Source: Micropterix aruncella
Taxonomy: Eukaryota > Arthropoda > Insecta > Lepidoptera > Micropterigidae
Assembly (NCBI GenBank): GCA_944548615.1
Contig: OX155978.1
Coordinates: 3,393,595 to 3,457,594 of the forward strand
Length of the DNA stretch: 64,000 bases
Reading direction: 5' to 3'
This document shows positions 11,746 through 21,759 of this stretch, piece by piece. Both the position numbers and the translations under genes were made by a program. The notes under the pieces were generated by a model. That model was not told the origin of the DNA, did not search any database, and saw only the letters and a program-made list of their open reading frames with translations. Position 1 is the first letter of the stretch. Each line of letters begins with the position of its first letter.

Positions 11746-11958
11746 ATTTCGAAGTTATGTATTTTGTAATATTTCAGAAATTACGATCTTACAAAGGGAT
11801 GTTTTTCGTGTATACACGTTGCTTACTTAACCGCCCTATCTATACTCACGTATCTACGTTATCCGTCCGCTATATTATAGCCCAAACGCAAACAAGTAAA
11901 AAAAACAAAGCAAGTAAAATACAAAACAAAAATAATAAACCCGAAACCCACAAAGCAT

Positions 11959-11985
11959 AGATAGATAGATAGATAGATAAATAGA
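11959..11985. repeat. (ATAG)n microsatellite, probable LINE 3' tail in reverse
   Basis: About five ATAG/ATAA units next to 'tagatgtttattcgatgtag'. Such tails end CR1-like elements, so this may be the 3' end of a minus-strand element lying to the right. Confidence 0.5.
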
Positions 11986-12073
11986 TGTTTATTCGATGTA
12001 GACTTACAGTACTTTCCGAACGTCTTATGTTTCTAGACATTTATGTCTTGCTTGTAGGCTTTACCATTGATTA

Positions 12074-12131
12074 CTACACTATATTATCAATGGCTTTACG
12101 TAATAGTAAAGCCATTGATAATATAGTGTAG
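12074..12131. repeat. Perfect 26-bp inverted repeat with a 6-nt loop
   Basis: Positions 12,074-12,099 are the exact reverse complement of 12,106-12,131, with loop gtaata. The arm begins 'ctacactatattatcaatgg'. Directly downstream is the nuclease-like ORF fragment. It may be a snap-back junction made during element insertion, or a small MITE. Confidence 0.95.
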
Positions 12132-12594
12132 AGGCAAAGAACATTTAACTACAAAACCTTTCTCAATAATCGAGAAATCTACAGATTGGATTCTGGAGGT
12201 TGATTCGGTCTCTAAGCAGTATAAATTCCCTGAAAGTGTCGGATGCACAGCCCTCCGTCTAGATATAACTCTTTACTCTCTATCTCGGAAGGTGGCTCTT
12301 ATTGTAGAATTAACTGTTCCATGGGAATCAAATATCCCAAAAGACCACGAGTACAAATTAAATAAATACCATGATCTTGCAAATGCGGTAACCTGGAACG
12401 GCGTCACTGTTCACCTTCACGCGGTGGAAGTTGGAGCTCGTGGCCTGCCAGCTAAATCTCTATTTCACCTCTTTAAAGATCTTGGCCTTTCCAGAAAAAT
12501 AATCAACTCTTTCTTAGAAAAATTATCTAAAACTACGATTTGCGCATCTCAAATTCTATGGCTTCGAAGGGGGAGTGAATGGGTGGTAAGGTGA
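12124..12594 (+). pseudogene. Retroelement-type nuclease-like ORF fragment
   Basis: An open frame runs from just after a stop in the hairpin to TGA at 12,592-12,594, about 155 codons, wider than the 12,292 start suggests. It contains 'RLDITLYS' then 'KVALIVELTVPWE', then 'HAVEVGARGLPAKSL' and 'ICASQILWL'. This D...(~15)...E with PWE and VEVG.RG is the look of the C-terminal restriction-like nuclease region that I recall from some retroelement ORFs. That identification is from memory of the family pattern, not a search. No RT is next to it, so it is a relic. Confidence 0.5.
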
Positions 12595-12739
12595 ACGCTC
12601 ACATGTGGCAAGACAGCTGTCCTAAACCTACCACAGCCGGTTCGTAAGTCCGGAATCCACTGCTCACCCCCCAGAAGTGTAAAAAAAAAAAGTATTATGA
12701 TGGGCCCGACACCGGTCGGTGAATTCCATGGCAGCTCCG

Positions 12740-12945
12740 TTTGTATTTATTTATTAATAACACTACAAATGGTTTTCATAGCTATGTTACACAAAAACGA
12801 CTTGACCAAACCAATATATCGCTAAAAAAATCTTCAATTTTATAATAGCCTTTAGAGCACAAAGTATCTTTAACAATTTTTCTAAATTTAGTGTCTGGTA
12901 AAAGGGTTATTTCCTCAGGCAAAGGAACTCCTACTTTTACCTACG
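12740..12945 (-). mobile_element. LINE ORF2 extreme C-terminus
   Basis: Reverse-strand translation gives 'PEEITLLPDTKFRKIVKDTL' followed by 'CSKGYYKIEDFFSD' and a stop, the common 'FK..LK..L..K.YYS.DEF' ending of CR1-like ORF2. Short, with an AT-rich 3' UTR. Confidence 0.65.
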
Positions 12946-12949
12946 TTTT

Positions 12950-13520
12950 AAATAATAACCCACAGGAATGACAGTTAAGGCAATATCCCGCTATTCGTTG
13001 AGATTGTAAGACTTTCCCCCAGATGTGAACTTTGTACATATTTCATAATTGTTGTTATGTCACGTTCCGATCTCGTCAAACCCGTGACGTCTATTTGCCG
13101 AAAGCCGTGTGTTTCTCGCGCCAAAATGTCAAAATGCCAATTTGTAGCGTCAAGCAATTGCGTGGCCAAGGCAAACACCACCCGCGCCGTTGTTTACTTA
13201 CCCCTATAGGCCGGTAGGCCATTGTGGTATACGCTACGTCATCAGGTAGGGGAGACCTAGGAGACTGTTGTAACAAGTTTTACATATTACCTCATATCTC
13301 ACAATCAAAAAGGCACACTCGTATTAGCCGAATGTTGAATCTTAGCATTTATTATCTACTAATTGTTTTCGTACCAGAAATGGCTTCAATCATTATAGAT
13401 TCTGTAAAAACCTACTTAAGCACAGCAAGTCGTTTTTAAACGACTTTAAAAAAAGGAGGAGGTTATCAATTCGATTATATTTTTTTAATGATTGTTACTT
13501 CTGTTCTTTTTTATTTTTAA
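12950..13520. other. Unassigned stretch
   Basis: About 13,080-13,260 is GC-richer and shares 'gtaggggagacctaggag' with the reverse strand near 17,060, so it is probably part of a repeat. No domain recognised in the small frames (13,032-13,276). Confidence 0.4.
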
Positions 13521-13521
13521 G

Positions 13522-14106
13522 CTATTGCATAGCTTTTATCGCGGGCTAGGCCAGCGCGGCGACCGAATGAAGAAATTTCTTAACGAAAATGAATGATTTT
13601 AAACTGATAATTACGTCTAAACGAGTACTGCTTACGATTCGAAAAAAATATATGTTAAACAAGAACATTTTCCTAATATTCTTAGATTTGAATATTTTAG
13701 ATTTTGTTTATATTACATAGTGTAATTAATTTGTGAAATTAGGTCTAACCGAACACAAAAATGACTACTACGCAAATACTATCTGGCGTATTATTATGAA
13801 ACCTGCACTATTTTAAAGATAATTTAACTATCTATCTTTTTATCTACGATTTTTTTTCAATAATCCGTTTTTTTTTTTGCTTTATCGAATAAAAAATTCG
13901 TGCGCGGCGCTCTATCGGAAGACGTTTAAATTATTCCGAATCATTTGCTTCCGCAGATGATTCAGAATAATTTCAACGTTTTCCGATAGAGCGCAGTTAT
14001 CTGATATCAGAAAAAATAAAATAAATAAAATAAATAAATAATTAAAATTGCATAAGTTGTTAAAATTGCTATGCAATAGCTTTACCGCGGCAGTCCCCGA
14101 GTGCCA
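13522..14106 (+). mobile_element. Family H repeat, copy 1 (about 590 bp)
   Basis: Begins 'aagctattgcatagctttta' and ends '...tgctatgcaatagctttacc' plus 'gcggcagtccccgagtgcca', so the first and last 14-25 bp are inverted repeats of each other. The interior is AT-rich and non-coding, with a long hairpin at 13,908-13,990 whose arms pair over about 38 bp. Other copies are at 23,552, 46,905 and 63,407. No transposase. It may be a MITE; flanking bases are T-rich on both sides and no clean target duplication is readable. Confidence 0.85.
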
Positions 14107-14149
14107 CACTTATTTATTTTTTTTATTTGAAAGAATATATTTCCAGATT

Positions 14150-14288
14150 GGTCCCATGGTCAAAATCCTGTTCTGATGATGGGAATTGAGGGAACTCCTT
14201 AAATATTATTATATGAACTCGAAAATTTACATGTCGTTTCAGTTCCGATGACAATGCCTTTCGTATGGTAAGCATGACCTGACTCTAC
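14150..14288 (+). repeat. Lead-in to the 118-bp minisatellite element
   Basis: 'gaaaatttacatgtcgtttc' through 'tggtaagcatgacctgactc' resembles 35,115-35,200 to the left of the second 118-bp array, so both arrays belong to one larger repeat. Family X has inserted at its right edge. Confidence 0.55.
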
Positions 14289-14954
14289 ATATTGAGATGT
14301 CAACCACAACGGGCGAACCCGTCACCGCAGGACGTTTTAACGATTCATCGTTCTATCGACCGTGCAGTGAGCGTAGAAGACTTTGGACATAACAAATCCG
14401 ACGTCTAGCTACGCCACAACCCGCTAGAGACCAACGCCTTACCGCGAGTAGCCAGGTATGTTACCTGGCGGGCGGCACTCGCGCCCTAACTACAAATTGT
14501 GACCAGATTTCTCCGGTCTCTCGATTGGTTCCGAGTTCGAGGTCGCTTGCGCGGTCCTCTCCCTTACGAAGCGGTGAAACGGAGTATACCGAATCTATCG
14601 CGGACCAAGGCGTCCTTTGCCCGACTCTGAACCGGGATCGGATGGCCAATGGTCATTTCAAGAGCAGTCTCCGTAAGGTAGACAACTACCCCCGCTCTAT
14701 AGGAAACAATACAGTTCCCAGACTCCCCCGATTGTTAGTCGGAGAGCACAATCGATTGGCTTGCGCCGCTCGGTGCGCAGACCGTCCAGGAGCGCCAGAG
14801 GATTGATTCCCAGGGGAGACTGGTTGACCCAGTGTCCATACCCAGGCTCGCACCCCATGCGTGGAGGCCATCGGATGGGTGTTGACCCGTGAGTATGACC
14901 GACCCGGAAACAGAATGGGTCTTCGTGGCCAACTCAGCAAGGGCCCATTAGCTC
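14289..14954 (+). mobile_element. Family X retroposon, copy 2
   Basis: About 98% like copy 1 by eye over its length, with the same 5' start 'atattgagatgtcaacc' and the same end 'gggcccattagct'. Target duplication CCTGACTCTAC (14,278-14,288 and 14,955-14,965). A second 'cctgactctac' at 14,970-14,980 adds a small local repeat at the right edge. Inserted in the 118-bp minisatellite element. Confidence 0.88.
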
Positions 14955-14980
14955 CCTGACTCTACCTGACCTGACTCTAC

Positions 14981-15358
14981 ACCCAGGGTTGACTTCCGAC
15001 GACGGGACACCTCAACGATCAACAGCACAGACACGAAATTTTGTATACGCATTCAGTTATGTTAACCCGTTCACCATGACGTTAAGTTTCACCATGACAT
15101 GGCTGCTGCTTCCAGGGTTGGTTCCCGACGAGGGGACTCCTCAACAGGCAATAGCACAGACATGAAATTTTGTATATGCATTCAATTACGATGACCCTTT
15201 CTAAGTTTTACCAAGACAGGACTGCGGAACCCAGGGTTAGCTTCCAACGAGGGAACTCCTCAACGGTCAACAGCACAAACACGAAATTTTGTATACGCAT
15301 ACAATACAATTATGATAGTCCGTTTTAAGTTCCATGACATGGCTGCTGCACTTATTAA
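14981..15358 (+). repeat. 118-125-bp minisatellite, three units
   Basis: Each unit has 'cccagggttggcttcc', 'gaggggactcctcaac', 'caacagcacaNacacgaaat', 'ttgtatacgcattcaatta', a 'cgttctaagtttcac' stretch and 'catgacatggctgctgca'. The same unit forms a second array at 35,936-36,425. Non-coding. Confidence 0.9.
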
Positions 15359-15398
15359 AAAATGGAGTCTGTTTTTTAGTACATTTCAAACGCCTCGA

Positions 15399-16075
15399 AA
15401 TTTATTTATTTATTTATTTAGTAGTAACACATCTAGTAAAAAATTAATGTCATATTTGATTAAGATGTTAGCAAGAAATTGATGCGACATTATTTTTATG
15501 ATTGACACAGTCGCCTAACTAGGCCTAGGCCTGTTCTAAGGCAGACTTTTAATGATGATATTAAGTGTGCACTGTCAACTTAATCTATAGTTAGTACTTA
15601 TTTTTAAATCGACAAATATAAAACTACAAATATTTACGCATATACAAATATGGATAGATACTTATATACATCTATAGATAAAATATATATCCATATATGC
15701 ACACATACACATACATATATTTATACGAAAATAATAATAAAACCAAAATAAATAAAATAAAAACTAAAATAATATACATATATAAATCAATTACATATTG
15801 ATATGACGCTCACATACCTATAATAGTCATTTAAAATTATCATGGAAAAACTAAATACTAAGTACTAAATACTATCATTCAAAATACAACAGTCAACATA
15901 TTCCCTAAACCGTCCCTACCCACCTCCAACAACCAATCAGTTAGAGATTTTTTAAAAGTGGATGTGTTCTCACTACTTTTAATTGCGTCGGGAAGATTGT
16001 TATACATTCTAGGGCCAATGAACGTGAAATGGCGCTGGCCAATTGGTACTAAATATGGAAAAAAAATATGTCAAA
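15399..16075 (-). mobile_element. LINE 3' fragment (CR1-group), duplicated at 60 kb
   Basis: Reading leftward from 16,070: 'PIGQRHFTFIGPRMYNNLP', then 'STFKKSLTDWLL' and a stop near 15,888, followed by a 3' UTR with the 'cttagaacaggcctagg' block shared by other CR1-like ends here and an (AAAT)n tail near 15,400-15,420. 5'-truncated. Most of it is repeated without change at 59,985-60,560. Confidence 0.82.
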
Positions 16076-16299
16076 ATAAAATACAGTATTATGGAGAAAA
16101 TTTATTAAATTACTAATGTTTCAACATTATTATTATTGTATAACTCAATTCTGAATCACTCTTAATTTTTTTTATAAAATACATAGAAGTATAGTCCAAA
16201 TAATAGCTCTTGGCTGCGTCACGTAAACTTCTATTGCGTAGAGTAATTTATTCAGCGGCGAGCTCGTATATTTCCGACACTATCCGTTTTCATAATGTA

Positions 16300-17110
16300 A
16301 TTATTTGGTACCTGAAATAAAACAAACACAAGCCTCGCAAATCATACCCAAAAATACAAAAAATCGTAACCGTGACACAGTATACCGAGACAACAGTAGA
16401 CTCTCTCTCTCGGGCGACAAGGCATTGCGGGAATAGGGTGCGAGGAAAGTGGGCAGAGGGGTACGTCTCGACGAACGTCTTTGGTTAACGATACGCGCAG
16501 GTGATGGTTGGCGACTTTTCGAACGTTTGCATATCCGCGTGGGCCAAGTAGCGGACATCTGGCGGCCATGTGCGAGTTCTTACGACTTGTGACGTATTAG
16601 CTTCGATTTCAATTTTGTTCTAATAGAAGCTACTGTCTGGTATACTGTGACAGAGGTAAGTTAAAACAAGCTGTTTCAACTGTCCTTGGATTTTAAAAAT
16701 GGGATGTTGCTTGATTCAAAAATTTCCACTGATAAAACGCTTTGCAAATCAACACAATCAATATAACAATTCGAATCCTAGGTTAAGTTTCCAAACAATG
16801 CATGTTACGCACCATTATATACGTTAACAAGGAAAGTGAACTTCCTTAATACGACTCAAATACGACAAAAACTTACTTTTGTGCATTTGTTTCGCGCGAG
16901 CGTCGTTGGGACGCCATTTCTACTGCAACGGCACCAGAGCGCACTGGCAGGTGAAGCGTATTGAAGAAAAGATAAAATGGCCGCGATGTCAGATCGCCAA
17001 CTACCACAGATACCAAGGAGTTTGCACTGTTTCAACTTACCACTGTTTCAAACCTCCTAGGTCTCCCCTACTTCTCCTTCACTTTCCCTTTAATTATCCA
17101 ATATTTTAAG
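16300..17110. other. GC-richer segment without recognised gene
   Basis: Two consensus-like splice donors occur (GTAAGT at 16,655 plus strand; 16,871-16,876 minus strand) and short ATG frames with fair context exist, for example minus-strand ATGGCGTCC near 16,917. They point at each other, and 'cagctgtttcaac'/'gtttcaacttac' phrases are inverted around the segment, which looks more like a mobile element than a gene. Unresolved. Confidence 0.3.
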
Positions 17111-17289
17111 GTAGACGTTTCTCAATTATTTGTCGATTTAAAATGGAACCTGCGAGAATTAAAAATGAACGGCCCATTAAACAATAAGGAGGGGAAGTAT
17201 TGTGAAAGCTATAGATAAAGACGGAAATATATATTTTGAGCCCCCATGAGACGATTAAAACCATTTCCAGATAGAAGTGTATCTGTGTG

Positions 17290-17429
17290 TCTTCATTTAT
17301 TTTATATAATTTATTCGTATTAATAATTAAGTAAATGATTAACAATTGTTAAATAATACACTTCTAAGGAAAAGTTTAAAAAAACACTAATAATATGTAT
17401 GGGTCTTTTTTGACCCGAGGGCCCGAACG
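17290..17429 (+). mobile_element. piggyBac-like 3' end, truncated
   Basis: Matches 21,560-21,730 inside the piggyBac-like relic, including 'gggtcttttttgacccgagg' and 'gcccgaacgatag', but stops before the terminal GGCCGTATGAAGG-TTAA. Confidence 0.75.
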
Positions 17430-17638
17430 ATAGAGTACCAGATTTCAAGTCTTAACTCCTACCTTAAATCTAAAGTAAATTTTCGGCTTCCACTGACCTT
17501 TGAGCTGCTGGACTGGAGCGAATCTGTCTTGCGTATTCATTTTCACGCAGCCGCTATGTGAAAATAAATGGGGGTTAAACCTATTTGTGATAGAAATGGG
17601 ACTAGCTCTATTTTCATTTAATTCATACATCCGCCTAT

Positions 17639-18284
17639 TAGCTTAGGACGTATGAAATCGAAGACAATCGTGGTTGTATGATATTATAAATAATATCAAA
17701 AAGAATGTATCGCTCGAAGTTTGTAACACCCGACGTTTCGGCAATGTTGCAACCACTGTTGTCTATAAAGTAGACTGAATGAGATGTCAATCCGTTGTTT
17801 CGCGGGAAGGCGGGGTACCGCTGGGCTGCCACCACTGCGTAGAGTAAAAAAATAGAATAGTAATATTGTTCTTTGGATTATCTAAAGAACAAATTTACTT
17901 CCTTCGCCTAATCTGAGAAACAACGGAAATAAGAACCCCGAACTTTAATAGAGACGACAGCTACAAACTCTCTTCTACGTGGAATCCTCTTCTTAAAATG
18001 CTCCCAATACCCATCGCCGAGCGCAACGACAAAACAAGATACAGTGAGTGTTGTGTGCACGACGGACTTTCGAAGGTCGCGCGCGCCGAGCCCGCCTCCC
18101 ATTTACATACATACCTACATATAATCTACGCAGTGGCGGCGGCGGTATCCTGCCTACCCGCGGAGCAACGGATTGACAGCTCTTTCAGTCTACCCTAGAC
18201 GACGGCGTTTGCAACATCGCCGAAACATCGGGTGCTACAAACTTTAAGCGGTAAATCCTTTTTTATCTTATTTCTAGCTTAGGA
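17639..18284. mobile_element. Inverted pair of Penelope-like element 3' ends with target duplication
   Basis: A minus-strand PLE end (17,649-17,840) and a plus-strand PLE end (about 17,880-18,274) face away from each other around a short AT junction. The plus part keeps a damaged remnant of the ORF end ('DDSYKLSST' near 17,950, matching 24,850) and the tail. TAGCTTAGGA occurs at 17,639-17,648 and 18,275-18,284, flanking the whole, so it entered as one insertion. Inverted 5' copies are known for Penelope elements. Confidence 0.75.
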
Positions 18285-18513
18285 TGTTTACTAATAGACG
18301 ATACAAAATCGAAGCCGCTCAAAAACATAAGTTTATACGTCGAAGATTTTCACGGTTTTTCCTAAAGACGTTACAGATTTCCTTATTATCGACTATAGAG
18401 ATATTGTATACGGACGAAAGTTGATTGTGCAGAAAAAGAATAAAAAACAGCTTTCAAAACGTTTGCAGTAGTATTTTTTTTATAATTACAGTATTTATTT
18501 GCAACTGTTAAAA

Positions 18514-19170
18514 GGGAGCTAATGGGCCCTTGCTGAGTTGGCCACGAAGACCCATTCCGTTCAGAGTTGGTCACACTCACGGATCAACACCTATCCGACG
18601 GCCTCCACGCATGAAGTGCGAGCCCGGGTAGGACTCTGGTCTTGGGGCTAGTTTGCTCTAGGAGTAAATCTTCTGGCGCTCCTGGGCGGTCTGCGCACCG
18701 TGCGGCGTAAGCCAATCGATTGCGCATTCTGACTAACAGTCGGGGGAGTCTGGAAGCTGTACTGTTTCCTATAGAGCGGGGGTTGTTGCGGACCTTAAGA
18801 CGACTGCTCTTGAAACGACCATCGGCTACCCGATCCTGGGTGATTAGCCGGGCAAAGGATGCCGTGGTTCGGGATAGATTCGGTTTACACCGTTCCACCG
18901 CTTCGCAGGGGAGAGAACCGGCCAAGCGACCTTGAACTCGTAACCAACCGGGAGACCGGAGTAATCTGGTCGCAATTGGAGGTAAGGGCGTGAGTGTAAG
19001 CCCGCTGGGTAACATATCTGGTTATCTCGCGGATAAGGCGTTGGCCTCTTACAGACACGTGGCGGAGCTTGACAGTGGACTGTTTTGTCCAAGTTTTCTG
19101 CTTTCACTTCGCAGGAGATGACTGGTTCGCCCGTTGAGGTGACGGGTTCGCCCGTCGTAGTTAACAGCTC
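18514..19170 (-). mobile_element. Family X retroposon, minus-strand copy with 18-bp target duplication
   Basis: Perfect direct repeats TATTTGCAACTGTTAAAA at 18,496-18,513 and 19,171-19,188. On the minus strand the element starts 'gagctgttaactacgacggg' and ends '...gggcccattagctccc'. A 143-codon frame (18,584-19,015) parallels one in the 46.2-kb copy but has no recognisable motif. There is an internal near-duplicate of the 'gacgggttcgcccgt' phrase at the 5' end (19,110-19,155). Confidence 0.92.
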
Positions 19171-19339
19171 TATTTGCAACTGTTAAAACAATAAATATAC
19201 AAAAAACACAAAAATTCAATTGCGCACAAGCAGACATTTTTCTCTACTAATAACACAAGATCGGCCCAGGTATAACAATATATCCATTAGTATCCAGGAA
19301 ATTTACATCGTTTGGACAACACCAATATTACCTTGCTCC

Positions 19340-19898
19340 GAGATTAATGAATATTTTAGGAAAATACTTCGATATATCAGGACTTAAAGTATCAGGTACG
19401 CGACATAAAAACAATGTGTTATTGCCTAAAGTACGCTTGACTAAATATCAAAAAACATTTTTATATATTAGTTTTAAATTGTTCAATGCTTTGCTATCAT
19501 CGACGAAAAGACTTGAGATGGCAGCATATAAAATCTGCTTGAAAAATCAGTTAGTCAAACATGCCCTTTACAAACTGGACGACTTTTATGATATGGCGTC
19601 CACAATTGCTTGATTATAAATAACCATATTATGACTATATTTTCGCACTAAGTTTTAGATTTTATTGTCATTTTTTTTAATTACGTATGTTTCAGAATTT
19701 TTATTTTTATGGTATGGATTATTATTTATTTGATTATTGATTATTTTGTAAATTTGACTATTTTTAAGTAATCACCTCTGATTAAAATTATTTATTTTTT
19801 CTTTTAATTAATCAAAGCGGTTTTATCATCCGGTAAATTATGATTGTAAAATTTGACATGTTCCTCAGTATTGTGAAATGCTTTTATGGAATGAATAA

Positions 19899-19935
<37 letters not shown>

Positions 19936-19936
19936 C
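19340..19936 (+). mobile_element. LINE 3' fragment ending in (GAT)n
   Basis: Codons at 19,347-19,613 give 'HKNNVLLPKVRLTKYQKTF' and 'FKLFNAL', the same C-terminus as the minus-strand LINE at 7.3 kb. The 3' UTR ends in 'aataaatgatgatgatg', about 13 GAT units to 19,935, which is the element's tail. Confidence 0.78.
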
Positions 19937-20654
19937 TGACAAAGGTGGTTCAAAAGTCTCATTAAGTGGTTAATAAGTAAATTAAGAACGGAAATTGATT
20001 GTATTATCATGACTATTCTTAAATAGCAATATAATTTTTGATTTTATTTTACCATTGAATTAATTACCAAAATTATTTTCATCCCATCTATTCGAAAAGG
20101 ACGACTTGGATCGCCTTAAAGTGCGTCCAAAAGTGGTGTATTCTATAAGAAACTTTATAAGTGCGTTGCAATTATCTTTGCGGCTCACTTTTTGAATAAG
20201 TGCGTCGCAATTTATCTTTGCGGCGCAATTTTTGAATTTGGAACATCTTACTCTTTAGCGCCGAAGAAATCGGCGCAAATATTGTTTGAATAAAGACTGG
20301 CTGGTACGACGGCCCCTAGTCGCGCCGCCGCGCCGGCTGAATAAAAAATACAAATGAAATTAAAAACACGCGAACGTCAATTGTTTTTGTCGCCCGCGTT
20401 TTTATTTCAAACACGCTTTTATTTCAAACACGGACATTATTTCAAACACGCAGAATATAAAATCTACAACAATCTCAATTCCTAATAAAACTGTAACAAT
20501 AAATATTCATAATTGCGAAAATGTCTCAAATGTAAATATAAGTGTTTAGTTGCTTTATTATTAGATACTAGTATTTAATTTAAATTTAGTTGATACTCTA
20601 TGTTTTATTAAATAATAATATCACAATAAAATATGAGGCGCCTTTTATTTTCTC
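19937..20654. other. Short direct repeats in unassigned DNA
   Basis: A roughly 40-bp unit ('aagtgcgttgcaattatctt' then 'tgcggctcactttttgaat') is present twice at 20,159-20,240, and 'tttatttcaaacacg' three times at about 20,400-20,450. No coding signal. Confidence 0.6.
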
Positions 20655-21150
20655 ATAGAGGGTGATGAAAAGTAGAGTGTATCACTCGGGCGCAAAATAT
20701 TTTTGGCTCGGGCGCTTTTATGAATCCCTCGCTACTTTCAGGATTCTACTCTAGCCCGTTGAGTATGATACGACCAAATCTGGTTCTGAAACAATTATCC
20801 GTTGAGTATGATACGACCAGATCTGGTTCCGCGTTTTTTCACTTCTTTGACGTTCTCATATTTATTCATAATTATCTAATTGTTTTACAAAATGATATTT
20901 CAATATTCTATATTCGAAAATTCAATGCAATCATTGTGCAGTTGTTCTTTTTATGATTGGTGTATTAGTTTCGTAGTTATAGTACTTTAAGGTCGATGTC
21001 GCCGAAAATCCTGCAAAAGAGACAGATGCATCCATGAAAATACCCATTTACTCCAAGGGCTAGAATCCCTCACTTCGCTCTGGATTCAAAAAGCGCCCTC
21101 GCCGTAAAAATATTATTTTGCTACCTTGTGATACAATCTACTATTAATTT
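20655..21150. mobile_element. MITE with about 100-bp terminal inverted repeats
   Basis: 20,655-20,758 pairs in reverse with 21,053-21,150: 'gtatcactcgggcgcaaaat', 'ggctcgggcgctttt' and 'gaatccctcgctac' on the left match the reverse complement on the right. The interior has a 31-bp direct repeat ('ccgttgagtatgatacgacc...', 20,757 and 20,801) and a repeat R copy (20,833-20,960). No transposase. Confidence 0.7.
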
Positions 21151-21224
21151 TGTTGTTATATATTGTTTCGACAATGAATTGTACTTTTTTTGACTAGGTA
21201 TTTGTATATTAAATTTTATATTAC

Positions 21225-21759
21225 TTAACCTTCATACGGCCATCGGGTCTTTTTTGACCCAAATCATGACAAAAAGTGTAATATCTCAGGAAGTTTATAT
21301 CTATTTTTAAAAATATTTTATTACTTTTTTGACATCTTATTCGAGAGACATTGCAGTAGTACGAATACAAGCGGAAGTAGAAACTCCAGCTACAACGTCA
21401 ACTGCAGACAACAGGACGACGGGTGCTAAACGAAGCTGATGTCAGCTTTGCCAAAAAACTGACAACCAAACAAGCTTGGTCTGTAAAATATGTAAAAACT
21501 TTGTTTGCAAATTACATTCGGTCTAATAAAGATTCGTTCTAATAAAGGTTCTAAAATACATTGCTCATTTATTTTATATAATTTATTCACTGAGCACACC
21601 CCAAATTTAACTTATTAATAATTAAGTAAATGATTAACAATTGTTAAATAATACCTACACTTCTAAGGAAAAGTTAAAAAAGCACTAATAATACGTATGG
21701 GTCTTTTTTGACCCGAGGGCCCGAACGATAGAATAAATTGAGGGCCGTATGAAGGTTAA
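21225..21759 (+). mobile_element. Internally deleted piggyBac-like transposon
   Basis: TTAA at 21,225-21,228 and 21,756-21,759 flank 13-bp inverted ends CCTTCATACGGCC / GGCCGTATGAAGG. The subterminal 'gggtcttttttgaccc' is present near both ends. Only the C-terminal end of the transposase survives: a cysteine-rich stretch at 21,440-21,526 (pattern C-x2-C...C-x2-C...C-x2-H, then a stop), preceded by a TGA at 21,437. The catalytic part is deleted, so it cannot move by itself. Confidence 0.85.
21440..21526 (+). pseudogene. piggyBac transposase C-terminal cysteine-rich domain, relic
   Basis: Reads 'CQLCQKTDNQTSLVCKICK' then 'NFVCKLH' and a stop. In piggyBac-family transposases such a domain binds the subterminal inverted repeats. 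An in-frame TGA lies directly before it and the DDD catalytic core is missing. Confidence 0.75.

Larger units (their letters stand above)
15499..17429. repeat. Duplicated block A, first copy
   Basis: Appears identical to 59,985-61,918 wherever I compared them. It contains most of the LINE 3' fragment, a GC-richer segment at 16.3-17.1 kb with no recognised gene, and a piggyBac-like 3' end at 17,290-17,429. In the second copy the sequence after 'gaacgatag' continues as at 21,730 rather than 17,430. Confidence 0.9.

Noticed and set aside
13130..13217. THAP-like zinc finger start (MPICSV...)
   Set aside because: Only the first few residues fit; the later cysteines, histidine and AVPTIF-type motif are missing.
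16870..16920. First exon of a host gene on the minus strand (ATGGCGTCC... up to a GTAAGT donor)
   Set aside because: Fair start context and donor, but an opposed donor lies at 16,655, inverted 'gtttcaac' phrases flank the segment, it is part of a duplicated repeat-rich block, and no downstream exon was recognised.
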